64,000 nt of DNA from contig JAGYKI010000003.1 of NCBI GenBank assembly GCA_018401735.1, positions 1 to 64,000 of the forward strand, in the 5' to 3' direction. Below, in pieces: positions 1-9,274 of this stretch (its first letter is position 1; every line of letters starts with the position of its first letter). A model generated the notes under the pieces. The model was not told the DNA's origin. It ran no database searches and saw only the letters and a program-made list of their open reading frames with translations. This DNA comes from Schleiferiaceae bacterium (GTDB lineage Bacteria; Bacteroidota; Bacteroidia; Flavobacteriales; Schleiferiaceae). The translations under genes were made by a program, and so were the position numbers.

Positions 1-560
1 TAAAGATGTCATGGGTAGTAAAGAGTTTTAGTTTTTAAAACCAAGAAGGTTTGATGACATATAGCCCGGAAGCAGGTAAACGAAGACTCATATTACAATT
101 TAGTCTGATTCGTTATTAGTAGGTTTTCCGGCCTCAATTAAGAACGGAACTTAAATTTTTTGGGTGTTCTTGAGCTCAGCGCAAAGCGCTTCGGTTACGA
201 GCGCCAAAAATAAAAATGAAAGGCCTAGCGAGTTGGGTTGCGACTGAAAGAAGCTCGCCCACCGAACTTGCCTTTCCTAAATATTTTTGAAGAGAGGAAT
301 TGGAGCCTAGATTTTTTTTGCCAAAAACTTTAATGTCTTATTGGAATGGCTGAGCTCACTACGTTCGGTTGGTTCTTTTTTGATCAAGCAAAAAACGAAC
401 GGCATAATACATTGATAATCATTGTATTAAAGATGAATAGGATTGAGAAAACGGATTGAAAATTTAATTTGTCATGGCTAAACATTTTAGCATTTCAGGT
501 CATTAAAAAACGAATATATTCACCCCACGCATCTGGCGAAAGCCACCAAATACCCCAAAC
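1..560. other. Noncoding region with degenerate repeats
   Basis: No convincing gene is visible on either strand. Two similar motifs, TGAGCTCA followed shortly by TTCGGTT, lie at about 171-195 and 350-372. The second is followed by a near-palindromic stretch, TTTTTTGATCAAGCAAAAAA, at about 384-403. There is also a small AGCGC-AAA-GCGCT hairpin at 178-190. From general familiarity with Bacteroidota intergenic DNA I suspect a degenerate dispersed repeat; a genome self-comparison would be needed to confirm. The end of a gene to the left could reach base 1-3 (TAA), but this cannot be judged. Confidence 0.4.
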
Positions 561-590
561 AAAAAAGGCGCCCCTAATAGAGCGCCTTTC
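561..590 (-). terminator. Intrinsic terminator after typA
   Basis: On the minus strand, an 8-bp perfect stem AAAGGCGC/GCGCCTTT (564-571 with 582-589) closes a 10-nt loop and is followed by a T-rich tract. It sits just downstream of the typA stop codon. Confidence 0.85.
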
Positions 591-603
591 AATGGTTTTA
601 TAA

Positions 604-2400
604 TTAAAGCTTTACGCCTCTTTTTCTTTCCGTTTCCATTAAAAAGATTTTCCTTAAACGGATAGAGTTAGGAGTAACTTCTACATACTCGTCACCTTGA
701 ATGTATTCCAAAGCTTCTTCTAATGAGAATTCAGTGTGTGGAGCGATGCGCATTTTATCATCGGCACCGGAAGAACGCATGTTACTCATTTTCTTAGCCT
801 TGGTAATGTTGATGGTAAGATCACCAGGACGGTTGTTCTCGCCGATTACTTGGCCTTCGTAAATTTCAGAGTTTGGCGCTACGAAAAAGCGACCGCGATC
901 TTGTAAGTTATTGATTGAGTAAGGGATAGCCTTACCAGTTTCCAAAGAAATTAAAGAACCATTTTGACGTCCTGGAATTTCTCCTTTAAAAGGTTGGTAA
1001 TCCTTAAAGCGATGCGACATAACGGCCTCGCCTGCGGTAGCGGTCATTAAATAACTTCTTAAACCGATAATTCCACGCGAAGGAATTTCAAACTCTAAGT
1101 GCATACGGTCGCCTTTCGGTACCATTTGCGTCATTTCTCCCTTACGTTGAGTAACCGCTTCAATAGCTTTTCCACTTACATTTTCTGGAAGATCAATAGT
1201 TAAATCTTCAATTGGCTCATTTTTACGACCGTCAATTTCACGGAAAATTACCTGAGGCTGACCAATTTGCAATTCGTATCCTTCACGACGCATAGTTTCG
1301 ATTAAAACCGAAAGGTGTAATACGCCGCGTCCGAATACTCTAAAGCTATCCGCCGTACCCGCACTTTCTACGCGTAAGGCTAAATTTTTCTCAAGCTCTT
1401 TCATTAAACGATCGTTCAGGTGACGAGAGGTAACAAATTTACCTTCCTTACCGAAGAACGGAGAATCGTTAATAGTGAAAAGCATACTCATGGTAGGCTT
1501 ATCGATATTGATAGTTGGTAAAGCTTCTGGATTTTCGGCATCGGCGATAGTATCACCAATTTCAAAACCTTCGATCCCAGTAATGGCGCAGATTTCTCCG
1601 CTTTCTACTTTAGCGGCTTTACGTTTTTCGAAACCGTCGAAAATAAATAAGTCTTTTATTCTTGATTTCACCTTGGTGCCATCACGCTTTACTAAGGTAA
1701 TTTGCTGGTTTGGCATTACACTTCCGCGGTGCACTCTACCAATGGCAATTCTTCCGATATAAGAAGAAAAGTCTAAGCTAGTGATAAGCATTTGCGTAGT
1801 TCCCGCATTAGGAACAGGTGCCGGAATATTGGCCACGATACAGTCTAAAAGCGGATTAATATTATCCGTAGGCTGCTTCCAATCTTCACTCATCCAGCCG
1901 TTTTTCGCGCTACCATAAATGGTTGGGAAATTAAGCTGATCTTCGGTGGCCTCTAGAGCGAACATTAAATCAAATACCATTTCATGCACTTCGTCTGGAG
2001 TACAGTTAGGTTTATCAACCTTATTAATAACAACAATAGGCTTCAGTCCTAATTCAAGGGCTTTACCTAAAACAAAACGTGTTTGTGGCATGGGGCCTTC
2101 AAAAGCATCTACTAGAAGTACAACGCCATCGGCCATATTCAATACGCGCTCAACTTCTCCACCAAAGTCGCTGTGACCCGGCGTATCGAGGATATTAATT
2201 TTAACATCTTTGTATTGAACGGAAACGTTTTTTGATAGAATGGTAATACCTCTTTCTTTTTCGAGATCGTTACTATCCATTACTAACTCTCCTGGGGTTT
2301 CGTGATCAGCAAAGGTTTTACAGGCTAGTAGCATTTTGTCTACTAAAGTCGTTTTCCCGTGATCAACGTGGGCAATAATTGCTATGTTTCGCAAATTCAT
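604..2400 (-). CDS. typA: Ribosome-associated translational GTPase TypA/BipA
   Basis: 598-aa translational GTPase of the EF-G-like superfamily. It binds ribosomes and supports growth under stress and at low temperature. Visible G motifs: G1 AHVDHGKT at residues 10-17, G2 RGITI at 50-54, G3 DTPGH at 72-76 and G4 NKVD at 126-129. EF-G-like domains II, III and V and the TypA-specific C-terminal domain follow, and the length is normal for the family. It is monocistronic: its own terminator lies just downstream and a TAnnTTTG promoter box upstream, with the box flanked by an inverted repeat. Confidence 0.97.
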   Translation of the reverse strand: MNLRNIAIIAHVDHGKTTLVDKMLLACKTFADHETPGELVMDSNDLEKERGITILSKNVSVQYKDVKINILDTPGHSDFGGEVERVLNMADGVVLLVDAFEGPMPQTRFVLGKALELGLKPIVVINKVDKPNCTPDEVHEMVFDLMFALEATEDQLNFPTIYGSAKNGWMSEDWKQPTDNINPLLDCIVANIPAPVPNAGTTQMLITSLDFSSYIGRIAIGRVHRGSVMPNQQITLVKRDGTKVKSRIKDLFIFDGFEKRKAAKVESGEICAITGIEGFEIGDTIADAENPEALPTINIDKPTMSMLFTINDSPFFGKEGKFVTSRHLNDRLMKELEKNLALRVESAGTADSFRVFGRGVLHLSVLIETMRREGYELQIGQPQVIFREIDGRKNEPIEDLTIDLPENVSGKAIEAVTQRKGEMTQMVPKGDRMHLEFEIPSRGIIGLRSYLMTATAGEAVMSHRFKDYQPFKGEIPGRQNGSLISLETGKAIPYSINNLQDRGRFFVAPNSEIYEGQVIGENNRPGDLTINITKAKKMSNMRSSGADDKMRIAPHTEFSLEEALEYIQGDEYVEVTPNSIRLRKIFLMETERKRGVKL

Positions 2401-2402
2401 AA

Positions 2403-2441
2403 TTAAGCTCCTAAATTGGGCGGCAAAGCTACGGAGCTTAA
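2403..2441 (-). promoter_or_regulatory. typA promoter box flanked by inverted repeat
   Basis: The minus strand carries TAGCTTTG (2431-2424), matching the Bacteroidota -7 consensus TAnnTTTG, and predicts a start about 17 nt upstream of the ATG. A perfect 9-bp inverted repeat, TTAAGCTCC (2403-2411) and GGAGCTTAA (2433-2441), brackets the box symmetrically, as an operator would. Confidence 0.6.
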
Positions 2442-2461
2442 ATGCTTTTTTTAGAAATTAT

Positions 2462-3181
2462 TTACGATAATACAATCTTACGTGTAATCGCCTGACCTTT
2501 ACTACTTAACCGCATCAGGTAGATACCCTTAGCTAAATCATTTAGAGGTAGTACAGCATTGTCTTTGCTAACTGTTCGCACCTTCTCTTTTTGTCCAGTT
2601 AGATTGTAAATTTCAACCAAAATATTTTCGGATGGGACCCCAGAAAAGTGCAAAGTTCCCTTATTTATAAAAAAATTAATGCCTTCAAGGCTTTTATTTT
2701 GTCGTAAACTGAGTCCAGTTTGACTTGCATTGAGCGCTAAAGTGCGGGCTTGTGCATCGTTACTTCCTTGGTAAATTAGGGAACTATCTACCGGAGAGTA
2801 CACCAAATAACGCGGTGTACCAGAAGCGAAAAAATACTGGCTACTATCAATAAAAGTATAAATGGCCGACCAACCATGCGTATTTACCCAATTATTAAGG
2901 GCACTGCAAGATGGTATGTTTGCGCTGTAAGTGTTGGTCATAGCTCCCCAAACCTCAACGGCCTGGGTATTATTACTAGCCCAAGTTCCCCAAGCTGGAG
3001 CGCGGCTTACGCAGATAGAACAATCGAAACCTTTAGAAGCTACAATTAAGGCCTTACCACTGCCTAAAACGTTATAAATGGAATTGGCATTTGAATTACA
3101 ATCCTGAACACTGCGATCCATTACTTGAGCCTGCAATAAGAAAAGCGAAATTGAAAAAACGAGAGTAAGGGTTTTCTTCAT
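2462..3181 (-). CDS. Secreted thioredoxin-like protein with T9SS tail
   Basis: 239 aa. An N-terminal signal peptide (about residues 1-18, ending QAQ) is followed by a thioredoxin-like region: CSIC at residues 54-57 in the position of a CxxC redox site, and GTPRYLVYSP later, which fits the cis-proline strand. The last 75 residues (from about SLEGINFFINKG to RKIVLS) have the appearance of a type A T9SS sorting domain, including the GIYLMRL pattern. I infer a cell-surface or secreted disulfide-handling protein. The exact substrate is unknown, and the thioredoxin assignment rests on motif and spacing only. Confidence 0.75.
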   Translation of the reverse strand: MKKTLTLVFSISLFLLQAQVMDRSVQDCNSNANSIYNVLGSGKALIVASKGFDCSICVSRAPAWGTWASNNTQAVEVWGAMTNTYSANIPSCSALNNWVNTHGWSAIYTFIDSSQYFFASGTPRYLVYSPVDSSLIYQGSNDAQARTLALNASQTGLSLRQNKSLEGINFFINKGTLHFSGVPSENILVEIYNLTGQKEKVRTVSKDNAVLPLNDLAKGIYLMRLSSKGQAITRKIVLS

Positions 3182-3241
3182 AGGGATGGATTTGGCTTAA
3201 AGGTACTAAAAAAGCAGAAATAAGTTAGGTAGGAAAAATAA

Positions 3242-4267
3242 TTAAACATGTACAAACATTTCTTCCCCATAATGAGCTAATAATTTCGCCCAACTCACTT
3301 GATCATTTAAGCAAGGAACCAAAGTAAACTCCTCCCCTCCATGGTGTAAGAAATCCTCGCGCGCTTCCTCACCAATCTCTTCTATGGTTTCTAAGCAATC
3401 GGAAACAAATGCCGGACAAAGCACTACTAATTTTTTAACACCGTTTTTAGCGAAATCTTCAATGGTTTTATCGGTATAGGGTGTTAACCATTGAATTGGC
3501 CCCAGTCGGCTTTGAAAACTCGTGCTGTATTTTTTAGCATCTAAGTTTAACTTCTCAGCCACTAAACGGGTGGTATCGACCGTTTGATGACGATAGCAAA
3601 ACTGTTGCACCGGACTATCTTTTTGGCAACAATTGGCCACATTTAAGCAATGCGCTTTAGAAACATCACCCTTTTTAATCTGCCGTTCAGGCACACCATG
3701 GTAGCTAAATAATATTTGATCATACTCGGCTGGCAAAGCATCTTTGAGCGACTGTGCCAAAATTTCTACATAGGCAGGATCATTATAAAAAGGCTTTTTC
3801 ACTTTCATGTTAAGATGGGGAAAATGTGCTTCCACCACTTCCCGCGCTTTCACTACCACCGTTTCATAACTACTCATCGCATAATGCGGGTAAAGCGGAA
3901 TAAGACTGATATTCTCCAAATCAGGATTTTCGTCTTGCAAACCTTTAATAGCCTCATAAATAGAAGGAGTACCATAACGCATTCCCAAGGCAACGGGTAA
4001 ATTGGTTTCCTTTTGTACCGCTTTTTGCAGGCGTTTACTTAAAACCATCAGAGGCGAGCCTTCATCCCACCATATACTTTGGTAAGCTGCGGCCGATTTT
4101 TTAGGACGAGTATTTAATATTATCCCCTTAATTAAAAAAGTGCGAAACCATTGCGGGAAATCGATCACTCTTTCGTCCATTAAGAATTCGCCTAAATAGC
4201 GACGAACGTCTTTTACAGCATAAGAATCAGGTGAACCAAGATTCACTAAAAGTATAGCGTTTTTCAT
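3242..4267 (-). CDS. hemH: Ferrochelatase
   Basis: 341 aa. Inserts ferrous iron into protoporphyrin IX, the last step of protoheme synthesis. It starts with the family pattern LLVNLGSPDS; the catalytic histidine is H190 in FSYHGVPE, and CLETIEEIGEEA contains the conserved acidic helix. Residues 207-224 carry four cysteines (C207, C213, C214, C224) in an insert just after the active-site loop; internal cysteine clusters in bacterial ferrochelatases can hold [2Fe-2S], so that is a possibility here (inference). It lies 11 nt downstream of the AraC-type regulator gene and is probably co-transcribed with it, divergent from hemA-hemL. Confidence 0.96.
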   Translation of the reverse strand: MKNAILLVNLGSPDSYAVKDVRRYLGEFLMDERVIDFPQWFRTFLIKGIILNTRPKKSAAAYQSIWWDEGSPLMVLSKRLQKAVQKETNLPVALGMRYGTPSIYEAIKGLQDENPDLENISLIPLYPHYAMSSYETVVVKAREVVEAHFPHLNMKVKKPFYNDPAYVEILAQSLKDALPAEYDQILFSYHGVPERQIKKGDVSKAHCLNVANCCQKDSPVQQFCYRHQTVDTTRLVAEKLNLDAKKYSTSFQSRLGPIQWLTPYTDKTIEDFAKNGVKKLVVLCPAFVSDCLETIEEIGEEAREDFLHHGGEEFTLVPCLNDQVSWAKLLAHYGEEMFVHV

Positions 4268-4278
4268 TTGTATTTTGC

Positions 4279-5184
4279 TTAGCGGTGGAGTAAGTATTTT
4301 TTAGGAGTAACACCAAATTTTTTGCGAAAAGCCGCAATAAAATGACTGGGATTGGTATAGCCAATTTGGTAAGCGGCTTCGTTTACCTTAACATGATCTT
4401 GTTCTAAAAGTTGGCGCGCCACATCCAAACGATAGTCATTAAGATACTTAAAAACCGTGGTGCCGTAAATATTTTTAAAACCTTCTTTCAATCGGTATTC
4501 ATTTAAACCTATTTCTTTGGCCAATTCTGTTATCGTGGGAGGATCCGCCATTTTTTCAATTATTATTTTCTTCGCCAAACGGATCTTTTTCACATTGTCT
4601 TCATCCTCTAAAAAGGGACAAGCTTCCACGTCAGTTCCTTCCTTGCGATTGAAAAATAAAGCCAAAAGCTCTAAAACCTTGGCATGTAAAAAAACCTTTT
4701 CTGCCGCACCGTGCACGGGCGATTGAAAGACCTGATTAACGGCCACCATTAAAGAAGGTTCAAGCTCGGCCTCTGAATAAAACTTCTTATTTACATTATC
4801 GGGACTTATAAATGCTAACTCTTCTGAGCCTTCAATAAAAAGTCGATGTAAATTTTCTACCTTAATATAAAGGAAAAGTGCCCGCGAATTCTCCTTCAAT
4901 TCAATTTTTAGCGGCAAGGCCATTAATGGATTGTAAAAAAGTAGGCATCGCCCCTTTTTCAGCTGCAGCTGATAGGCCCCTTGATGAAACTGAAAAGATA
5001 GCTCGCCTTCTGCCCCAAAATAAAACTGAATGAGACTTTGATCAATATCCCGTTCTATCTCTATAGGGTGATTTTCGCGGTTATCTATCGAAACCAAAGA
5101 AAGCCCTTCATTAATCGGGGTATTTTTAATTCGACATTTTGAGGTATTTATAGCCTCATCTAAGAACTTAAAATTGATTTCCAT
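4279..5184 (-). CDS. AraC-family transcriptional regulator, heme locus
   Basis: 301 aa from the ATG at 5184. The longer reading from 5214 is unlikely because a TAnnTTTG box (5196-5189) overlaps that extension. The C-terminal ~100 residues form a typical AraC double helix-turn-helix: TITELAKEIGLNEYRLKEGF is the first HTH, and VNEAAYQIGYTNPSHFIAAF with FRKKFGVTPKKY the second. The N-terminal ~200 residues resemble a ligand-sensing half but have no motif I can name. The gene lies between hemH (same strand, 11 nt) and divergent hemA, so regulation of heme synthesis is a reasonable inference; the effector is unknown. Confidence 0.85.
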   Translation of the reverse strand: MEINFKFLDEAINTSKCRIKNTPINEGLSLVSIDNRENHPIEIERDIDQSLIQFYFGAEGELSFQFHQGAYQLQLKKGRCLLFYNPLMALPLKIELKENSRALFLYIKVENLHRLFIEGSEELAFISPDNVNKKFYSEAELEPSLMVAVNQVFQSPVHGAAEKVFLHAKVLELLALFFNRKEGTDVEACPFLEDEDNVKKIRLAKKIIIEKMADPPTITELAKEIGLNEYRLKEGFKNIYGTTVFKYLNDYRLDVARQLLEQDHVKVNEAAYQIGYTNPSHFIAAFRKKFGVTPKKYLLHR

Positions 5185-5188
5185 GATG

Positions 5189-5196
5189 CAAAAATA
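5189..5196 (-). promoter_or_regulatory. Promoter -7 box of araC-hemH
   Basis: TATTTTTG on the minus strand matches TAnnTTTG and ends 4 nt before the ATG at 5184. This predicts a leaderless or nearly leaderless transcript and supports the shorter start. Confidence 0.6.
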
Positions 5197-5302
5197 GAAT
5201 ATGACAAATATCATAGCATCAAAAGGGCGATATTATTTAAGCTTGCAAAGCATTAGCATGTTTTTAATGAGAATCGTTCTAAATAGAGCAATTCGATTAA
5301 TC

Positions 5303-5359
5303 GGGATATTTTTCATCCCAAATGAGGTAGAAAACTAAGTACTAAGTGGGATATTTTTG
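5303..5359 (+). promoter_or_regulatory. hemA operon promoter with duplicated motif
   Basis: TATTTTTG at 5352-5359 fits the TAnnTTTG -7 box, 10 nt before the hemA ATG at 5370. The 11-mer GGGATATTTTT occurs twice (5303-5313 and 5348-5358, 45 bp apart). Each copy is followed by a C-run, giving GGGAT..ATCCC and TGGG..CCCA half-palindromes. A looser version, GGCGATATTATTT, lies at 5226-5238. These are candidate binding sites for the adjacent AraC-type regulator. Confidence 0.5.
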
Positions 5360-5369
5360 CCCCAGATTT

Positions 5370-6608
5370 ATGAAAGAATTTGAAGTAAGCCGTTTTGCCA
5401 ATTTCTTTTTAATTGGTATTGACCACTCCAAGGCAGATGTGAAAACCAGAGAGCTCTTCACCCTTAACGAGGAGAAGGCTAATCACTTATTGCATGAGTA
5501 CAAGCAAGGTGGTGGCGATGGCATGCTCATCCTTTCCACTTGTAACCGTACTGAAATTTACGCTTTCGCGAGCTGTCCTCGCGATCTTATCGCGCTATTC
5601 TGCAAGTATAGCGGCACAACTAAGGCCCATTTCGAGCCTTTCCAAAATATTCAACAAAACCGAGAGGCCATCAATCACTTATTTAGAGTAGGCTCTGGTT
5701 TAGAGTCTAAAATTTTAGGTGATTTCGAAATTATCGGGCAAATTAAAAAGTCGTATCAGTTTTCCAAGGAACAAGGCGGCCACAATGCCTTCCTTGATCG
5801 ATTGGTAAACAATGCCGTGCAATGCTCTAAACGGGTTAAAAACGAAACAGAACTAAGTACGGGCGCCGCCTCGGTTGCTTTTGCCGCCGTTTTACAGCTG
5901 AAAAAATATTTAGAAACCAATCCCAAGCCCAATGTCCTACTTTATGGCATGGGAAAAATGGGTCGCACCACTTGCGAAAACTTGGTAAACCAAACGGGCA
6001 TTAGCGATATCCGACTGATCAATCGCACGGAAGAAAAGGCGGCCCGTCTCGCCGAGCGTTTTGGCTTGCAGCATTTAGACATCGCTCATCTGGCTGATGG
6101 ATTAAATGACGCAGACATTGTGATTGTTGCTACTGGCGCCGATCATCCCACCGTTTTAGCGGAGCATTTTCAAAACGAAAAGCCCCGCCTTTTGCTTGAT
6201 CTAAGCATGCCACGTAATATTGATGCCACGCTTTACGCAGATGCCAATTTTCAAGTAATTGATGTGGATCACCTTTCCGAAGTTGCAGAAGAAAGCATCC
6301 GTAATCGCCAAGCTCAAATTCCTTTAGCAGAAGCTATTATAGAAGCCCAAATTGGTGATTTTTACTTGTGGCTAGAAAGCCGCCGAGTAGCCCCAACCTT
6401 GCAAGCTTTGCGCGAGAAGATGAACGATTGGAAAGATAAGGAGCTAAAAAGCTTAATGAAGAAATTTCCCGAAATGCCCTCGGACCAAGCGGACGAATTT
6501 GCCGCCCAAATCCTTAATCGCATAACTGGGCAATTCGCTCGCCAACTAAAAGCAGGCGGTGATTTAAATAGCGACCTTCGCACCATTCATCATATTTTCG
6601 AGCTTTAA
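5370..6608 (+). CDS. hemA: Glutamyl-tRNA reductase
   Basis: 412 aa from the ATG at 5370. An in-frame GTG at 5346 would place the promoter -7 box inside the coding sequence, so it is not chosen. Reduces Glu-tRNA(Glu) to glutamate-1-semialdehyde with NADPH, the first committed step of C5 tetrapyrrole synthesis. The nucleophile is C58 in LILSTCNRTEIYA; the NADPH-binding Rossmann region follows (VLLYGMGKMGRTTCENL), and the dimerisation helix is at the C terminus. First gene of a seven-gene heme operon. The cognate tRNA-Glu also lies in this window, at 62.4 kb. Confidence 0.96.
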   Translation: MKEFEVSRFANFFLIGIDHSKADVKTRELFTLNEEKANHLLHEYKQGGGDGMLILSTCNRTEIYAFASCPRDLIALFCKYSGTTKAHFEPFQNIQQNREAINHLFRVGSGLESKILGDFEIIGQIKKSYQFSKEQGGHNAFLDRLVNNAVQCSKRVKNETELSTGAASVAFAAVLQLKKYLETNPKPNVLLYGMGKMGRTTCENLVNQTGISDIRLINRTEEKAARLAERFGLQHLDIAHLADGLNDADIVIVATGADHPTVLAEHFQNEKPRLLLDLSMPRNIDATLYADANFQVIDVDHLSEVAEESIRNRQAQIPLAEAIIEAQIGDFYLWLESRRVAPTLQALREKMNDWKDKELKSLMKKFPEMPSDQADEFAAQILNRITGQFARQLKAGGDLNSDLRTIHHIFEL

Positions 6609-6612
6609 GCTT

Positions 6613-7521
6613 ATGGATACAATCCGCATCGGCACCCGCGATAGTAAACTTGCTCTTTGGCAGGCGGAAAAGGTGAAAAGCCTGCTGGAAGCGGCAGGCC
6701 AAACTTGCCAGCTAGTTCCTTTGAAATCGGCTGGCGATATCGACCTCAAAACTCCTCTAAACCAATTCGGTGGAACGGGAATCTTTACCAAAATATTAGA
6801 CGATGCCCTTTTGGAAGATCGCATTGATATTGCGGTGCATTCCATGAAAGATTATCCCACGCAAGCTCCAACGGGTATTCGCCTACAGGCGGTATTAGAG
6901 CGTGCAGAAGCAAATGACATTTTAGTGCATAAAGGCCATACCGATTTCGGAGCCGAAAAAGCAATCATCGCTACGGGCAGTATTCGTCGTATTGCCCAGT
7001 GGAAAAGTAAGTACCCCCAACACGAATGCACTCATCTAAGAGGTAATGTGCAAACGCGTTTAGCCAAATTGGAAGCCAATCCTTGGCAGGGCGCCATCTT
7101 TGCGAAAGCAGGATTAGCGCGCTTAGGACTTTTGCCCGAAAATTATATTGAATTAGACTGGATGATTCCCGCGCCGGCACAGGGAATTATCGCTGTTACT
7201 TGTTTAGAAAATGATGGCGAAACCCAAAAGATTCTAGACAAAATAAACCATAAGCCCACAGCGATACGCGCCAAGGTAGAGCGCGATTTTTTACGAAAAG
7301 TAGAAGGCGGTTGTTCTGCACCAGTGGGAGCTTACTCGGAAATAAAAGGTGAACAAATTCATCTCATTGCGGGTATTTTCTCTATTGATGGACAGAAAAA
7401 AGTTACCTTGGAAAAATCAGTGACTTTAAATGAAGCAGGAGAGCTTGGCAGCGAATGTGCTACCGAAGCACTTGCTAAAGGAGGCTCTGCCATTATGGAA
7501 AGTTTAAAGAATGAAAAATAA
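6613..7521 (+). CDS. hemC: Porphobilinogen deaminase (hydroxymethylbilane synthase)
   Basis: 302 aa. Polymerises four porphobilinogens into hydroxymethylbilane. The start IRIGTRDSKLALWQ is diagnostic. D80 in VHSMKDYP is the catalytic aspartate, and C234 in VEGGCSAPVGAY carries the dipyrromethane cofactor. It begins 4 nt after the hemA stop and overlaps hemD by 11 nt, so it is translationally linked in the heme operon. Confidence 0.97.
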   Translation: MDTIRIGTRDSKLALWQAEKVKSLLEAAGQTCQLVPLKSAGDIDLKTPLNQFGGTGIFTKILDDALLEDRIDIAVHSMKDYPTQAPTGIRLQAVLERAEANDILVHKGHTDFGAEKAIIATGSIRRIAQWKSKYPQHECTHLRGNVQTRLAKLEANPWQGAIFAKAGLARLGLLPENYIELDWMIPAPAQGIIAVTCLENDGETQKILDKINHKPTAIRAKVERDFLRKVEGGCSAPVGAYSEIKGEQIHLIAGIFSIDGQKKVTLEKSVTLNEAGELGSECATEALAKGGSAIMESLKNEK

Positions 7522-8224
7522 GGCTACCGCGAAACACATTTTTTCTACTCGTAAGCTGCCTGAAACTGCAGCCCAAAAACTCATGGATGCTGGTTTTCAC
7601 CTCGATGAATTTGATTTCATCCAAGTAAATACCCAATACGACGAGGCTAGTTTCCTAAAGCAACTCAACAACCCCGCTAGTCAGGCAAGAATTTTCACCA
7701 GTAAAAACGCCGTGCGCGCTTTAGCTGATCTGCTTAGTAAAAACCCTATTGAACTCAGCAAGAAAAAGAATTTTACCGTGGGTATCAAAGCCACTGAACG
7801 TTTAGCTGAGCTAGGAATAAAATCAAACGTTCGTTCGGATAATGCCATGATTCTCGCGCAAATAATAGCGCGCAATGCTGATGTAAAAGTAGTAGACTTT
7901 TTCTGTGGCGATCAGGCCCTCGACGATTTACCCGAATACCTCGCGAGCAAGAATATTAAGGTGCATAAGGAAATTGTGTACCATACGGATATGGTGCATG
8001 AAAAAGTAAGCACCGAGCTTTTTGATGGACTTATTTTCTTGAGCCCTTCCGCCGTTTATAGCTTTTTCAAAAAAAACAATGTAAATACTAAAATACCGGC
8101 CTTTTGCATCGGTGCTACTACTGCCGAGGCGATACGTAGACGCTGCAGTAACCCGCGCATTATTGCTCACCAGCCTTCTATTACCGGTGTAGTTGAACGC
8201 GTTATTGAATATTTTCAAGACTAA
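7511..8224 (+). CDS. hemD: Uroporphyrinogen-III synthase
   Basis: 237 aa. Cyclises hydroxymethylbilane with inversion of ring D. The family is weakly conserved, but FTSKNAVRAL near residues 58-67 and LIFLSPSAVYSFF with FCIGATTAEAI are the expected conserved stretches, and the length and position between hemC and hemE fit. The start overlaps the end of hemC by 11 nt. The absence of a fused methyltransferase fits dedicated heme, not siroheme, production at this locus. Confidence 0.92.
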   Translation: MKNKATAKHIFSTRKLPETAAQKLMDAGFHLDEFDFIQVNTQYDEASFLKQLNNPASQARIFTSKNAVRALADLLSKNPIELSKKKNFTVGIKATERLAELGIKSNVRSDNAMILAQIIARNADVKVVDFFCGDQALDDLPEYLASKNIKVHKEIVYHTDMVHEKVSTELFDGLIFLSPSAVYSFFKKNNVNTKIPAFCIGATTAEAIRRRCSNPRIIAHQPSITGVVERVIEYFQD

Positions 8225-8245
8225 TATATTATCCTTTCGTCTAAG

Positions 8246-9274
8246 ATGACAATACCTAGAAACGATCTTTTCCTACAAGCCCTTCGCGGTGAAAAAGTAA
8301 GCCGTCCTCCTGTTTGGATGATGCGTCAAGCAGGACGATACCTACCTGATTTCATGAAACTTAAAGAGAAGTATAGCTTCTTCGAAAGAGCCGAAAACCC
8401 AGAGTTGGCCACTGAAATCACCATTATGCCCATTCACCAAGTAGGACCCGATGCTGCTATTTTATTTAGCGACATTTTGGTTATCCCGCAGGCTTTGGAT
8501 GTAGAAGTTCAAATGATTCCCGGTAAAGGCCCTTACCTCCCTAATCCAATTCGCACCCCCGAGCAAGTAGACTCGCTACCCGATATTGATGTAAAAGATC
8601 GTTTGCACTACGTATACTCGGCTATCGACTTAACTTTAGAAGCCCTCGAAAACGAAGTGCCTCTTATTGGCTTCGCGGGTTCGCCCTGGACCATCCTTTG
8701 TTATATGGTAGAAGGACAAGGCAGCAAAACCTTCGATAAAGCGAAAGAATTTTGTTTCGTTTACCCCGATGCAGCCCATAAATTATTACAGAAAATAACC
8801 GATGTTACCATTCGCTACCTGCGTCATAAGCAAGAAAGAGGGGTACATGCAGTGCAAATTTTCGACTCTTGGGGCGGCCTACTTTCTCCCCAAGATTACA
8901 ATACTTTCTCTCTCCAATACATCAAACAAATTGTAGATGCCTTGCACGAGCACACGCCCGTTATCGCTTTTGCGAAAGGTTGCTGGTTCGCTTTAGAGCA
9001 GATGGCTACCATGCCCGTTGCTGCTTTAGGAGTAGACTGGACTATCACCCCGCAAATGGCACGTGAGTTTACTAGCTTCCAAACTACCCTGCAAGGTAAT
9101 TTCGACCCCGCCCGTCTCTTATCGCCTATTCCCGAAATAGAACGCTTAACCAAGCAAATGATAGACGACTTTGGCACCTATAAGTACATCGCCAATTTGG
9201 GTCATGGCATTTTACCTAATATTCCCGTAGATCACGCTAAGGCCTTTGTTAATGCAGTAAAAAACTACGGCTAA
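8246..9274 (+). CDS. hemE: Uroporphyrinogen decarboxylase
   Basis: 342 aa. Removes four acetate carboxylates from uroporphyrinogen III to give coproporphyrinogen III. The signature [16 protein letters not shown] near residues 21-36 and [16 protein letters not shown] are clear; the substrate-binding [12 protein letters not shown] region and the C-terminal [13 protein letters not shown] are also present. The stop codon directly abuts the hemF ATG (no gap), consistent with translational coupling. Confidence 0.97.
   Translation: MTIPRNDLFLQALRGEKVSRPPVWMMRQAGRYLPDFMKLKEKYSFFERAENPELATEITIMPIHQVGPDAAILFSDILVIPQALDVEVQMIPGKGPYLPNPIRTPEQVDSLPDIDVKDRLHYVYSAIDLTLEALENEVPLIGFAGSPWTILCYMVEGQGSKTFDKAKEFCFVYPDAAHKLLQKITDVTIRYLRHKQERGVHAVQIFDSWGGLLSPQDYNTFSLQYIKQIVDALHEHTPVIAFAKGCWFALEQMATMPVAALGVDWTITPQMAREFTSFQTTLQGNFDPARLLSPIPEIERLTKQMIDDFGTYKYIANLGHGILPNIPVDHAKAFVNAVKNYG

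Noticed and set aside
178..190. AGCGC-AAA-GCGCT hairpin as a terminator
   Set aside because: Stem is only 5 bp, with no T tract and no adjacent gene end visible.
5346..5369. Longer hemA start at GTG 5346
   Set aside because: The extension contains the TATTTTTG promoter box and lacks conservation; ATG 5370 gives the normal family start.
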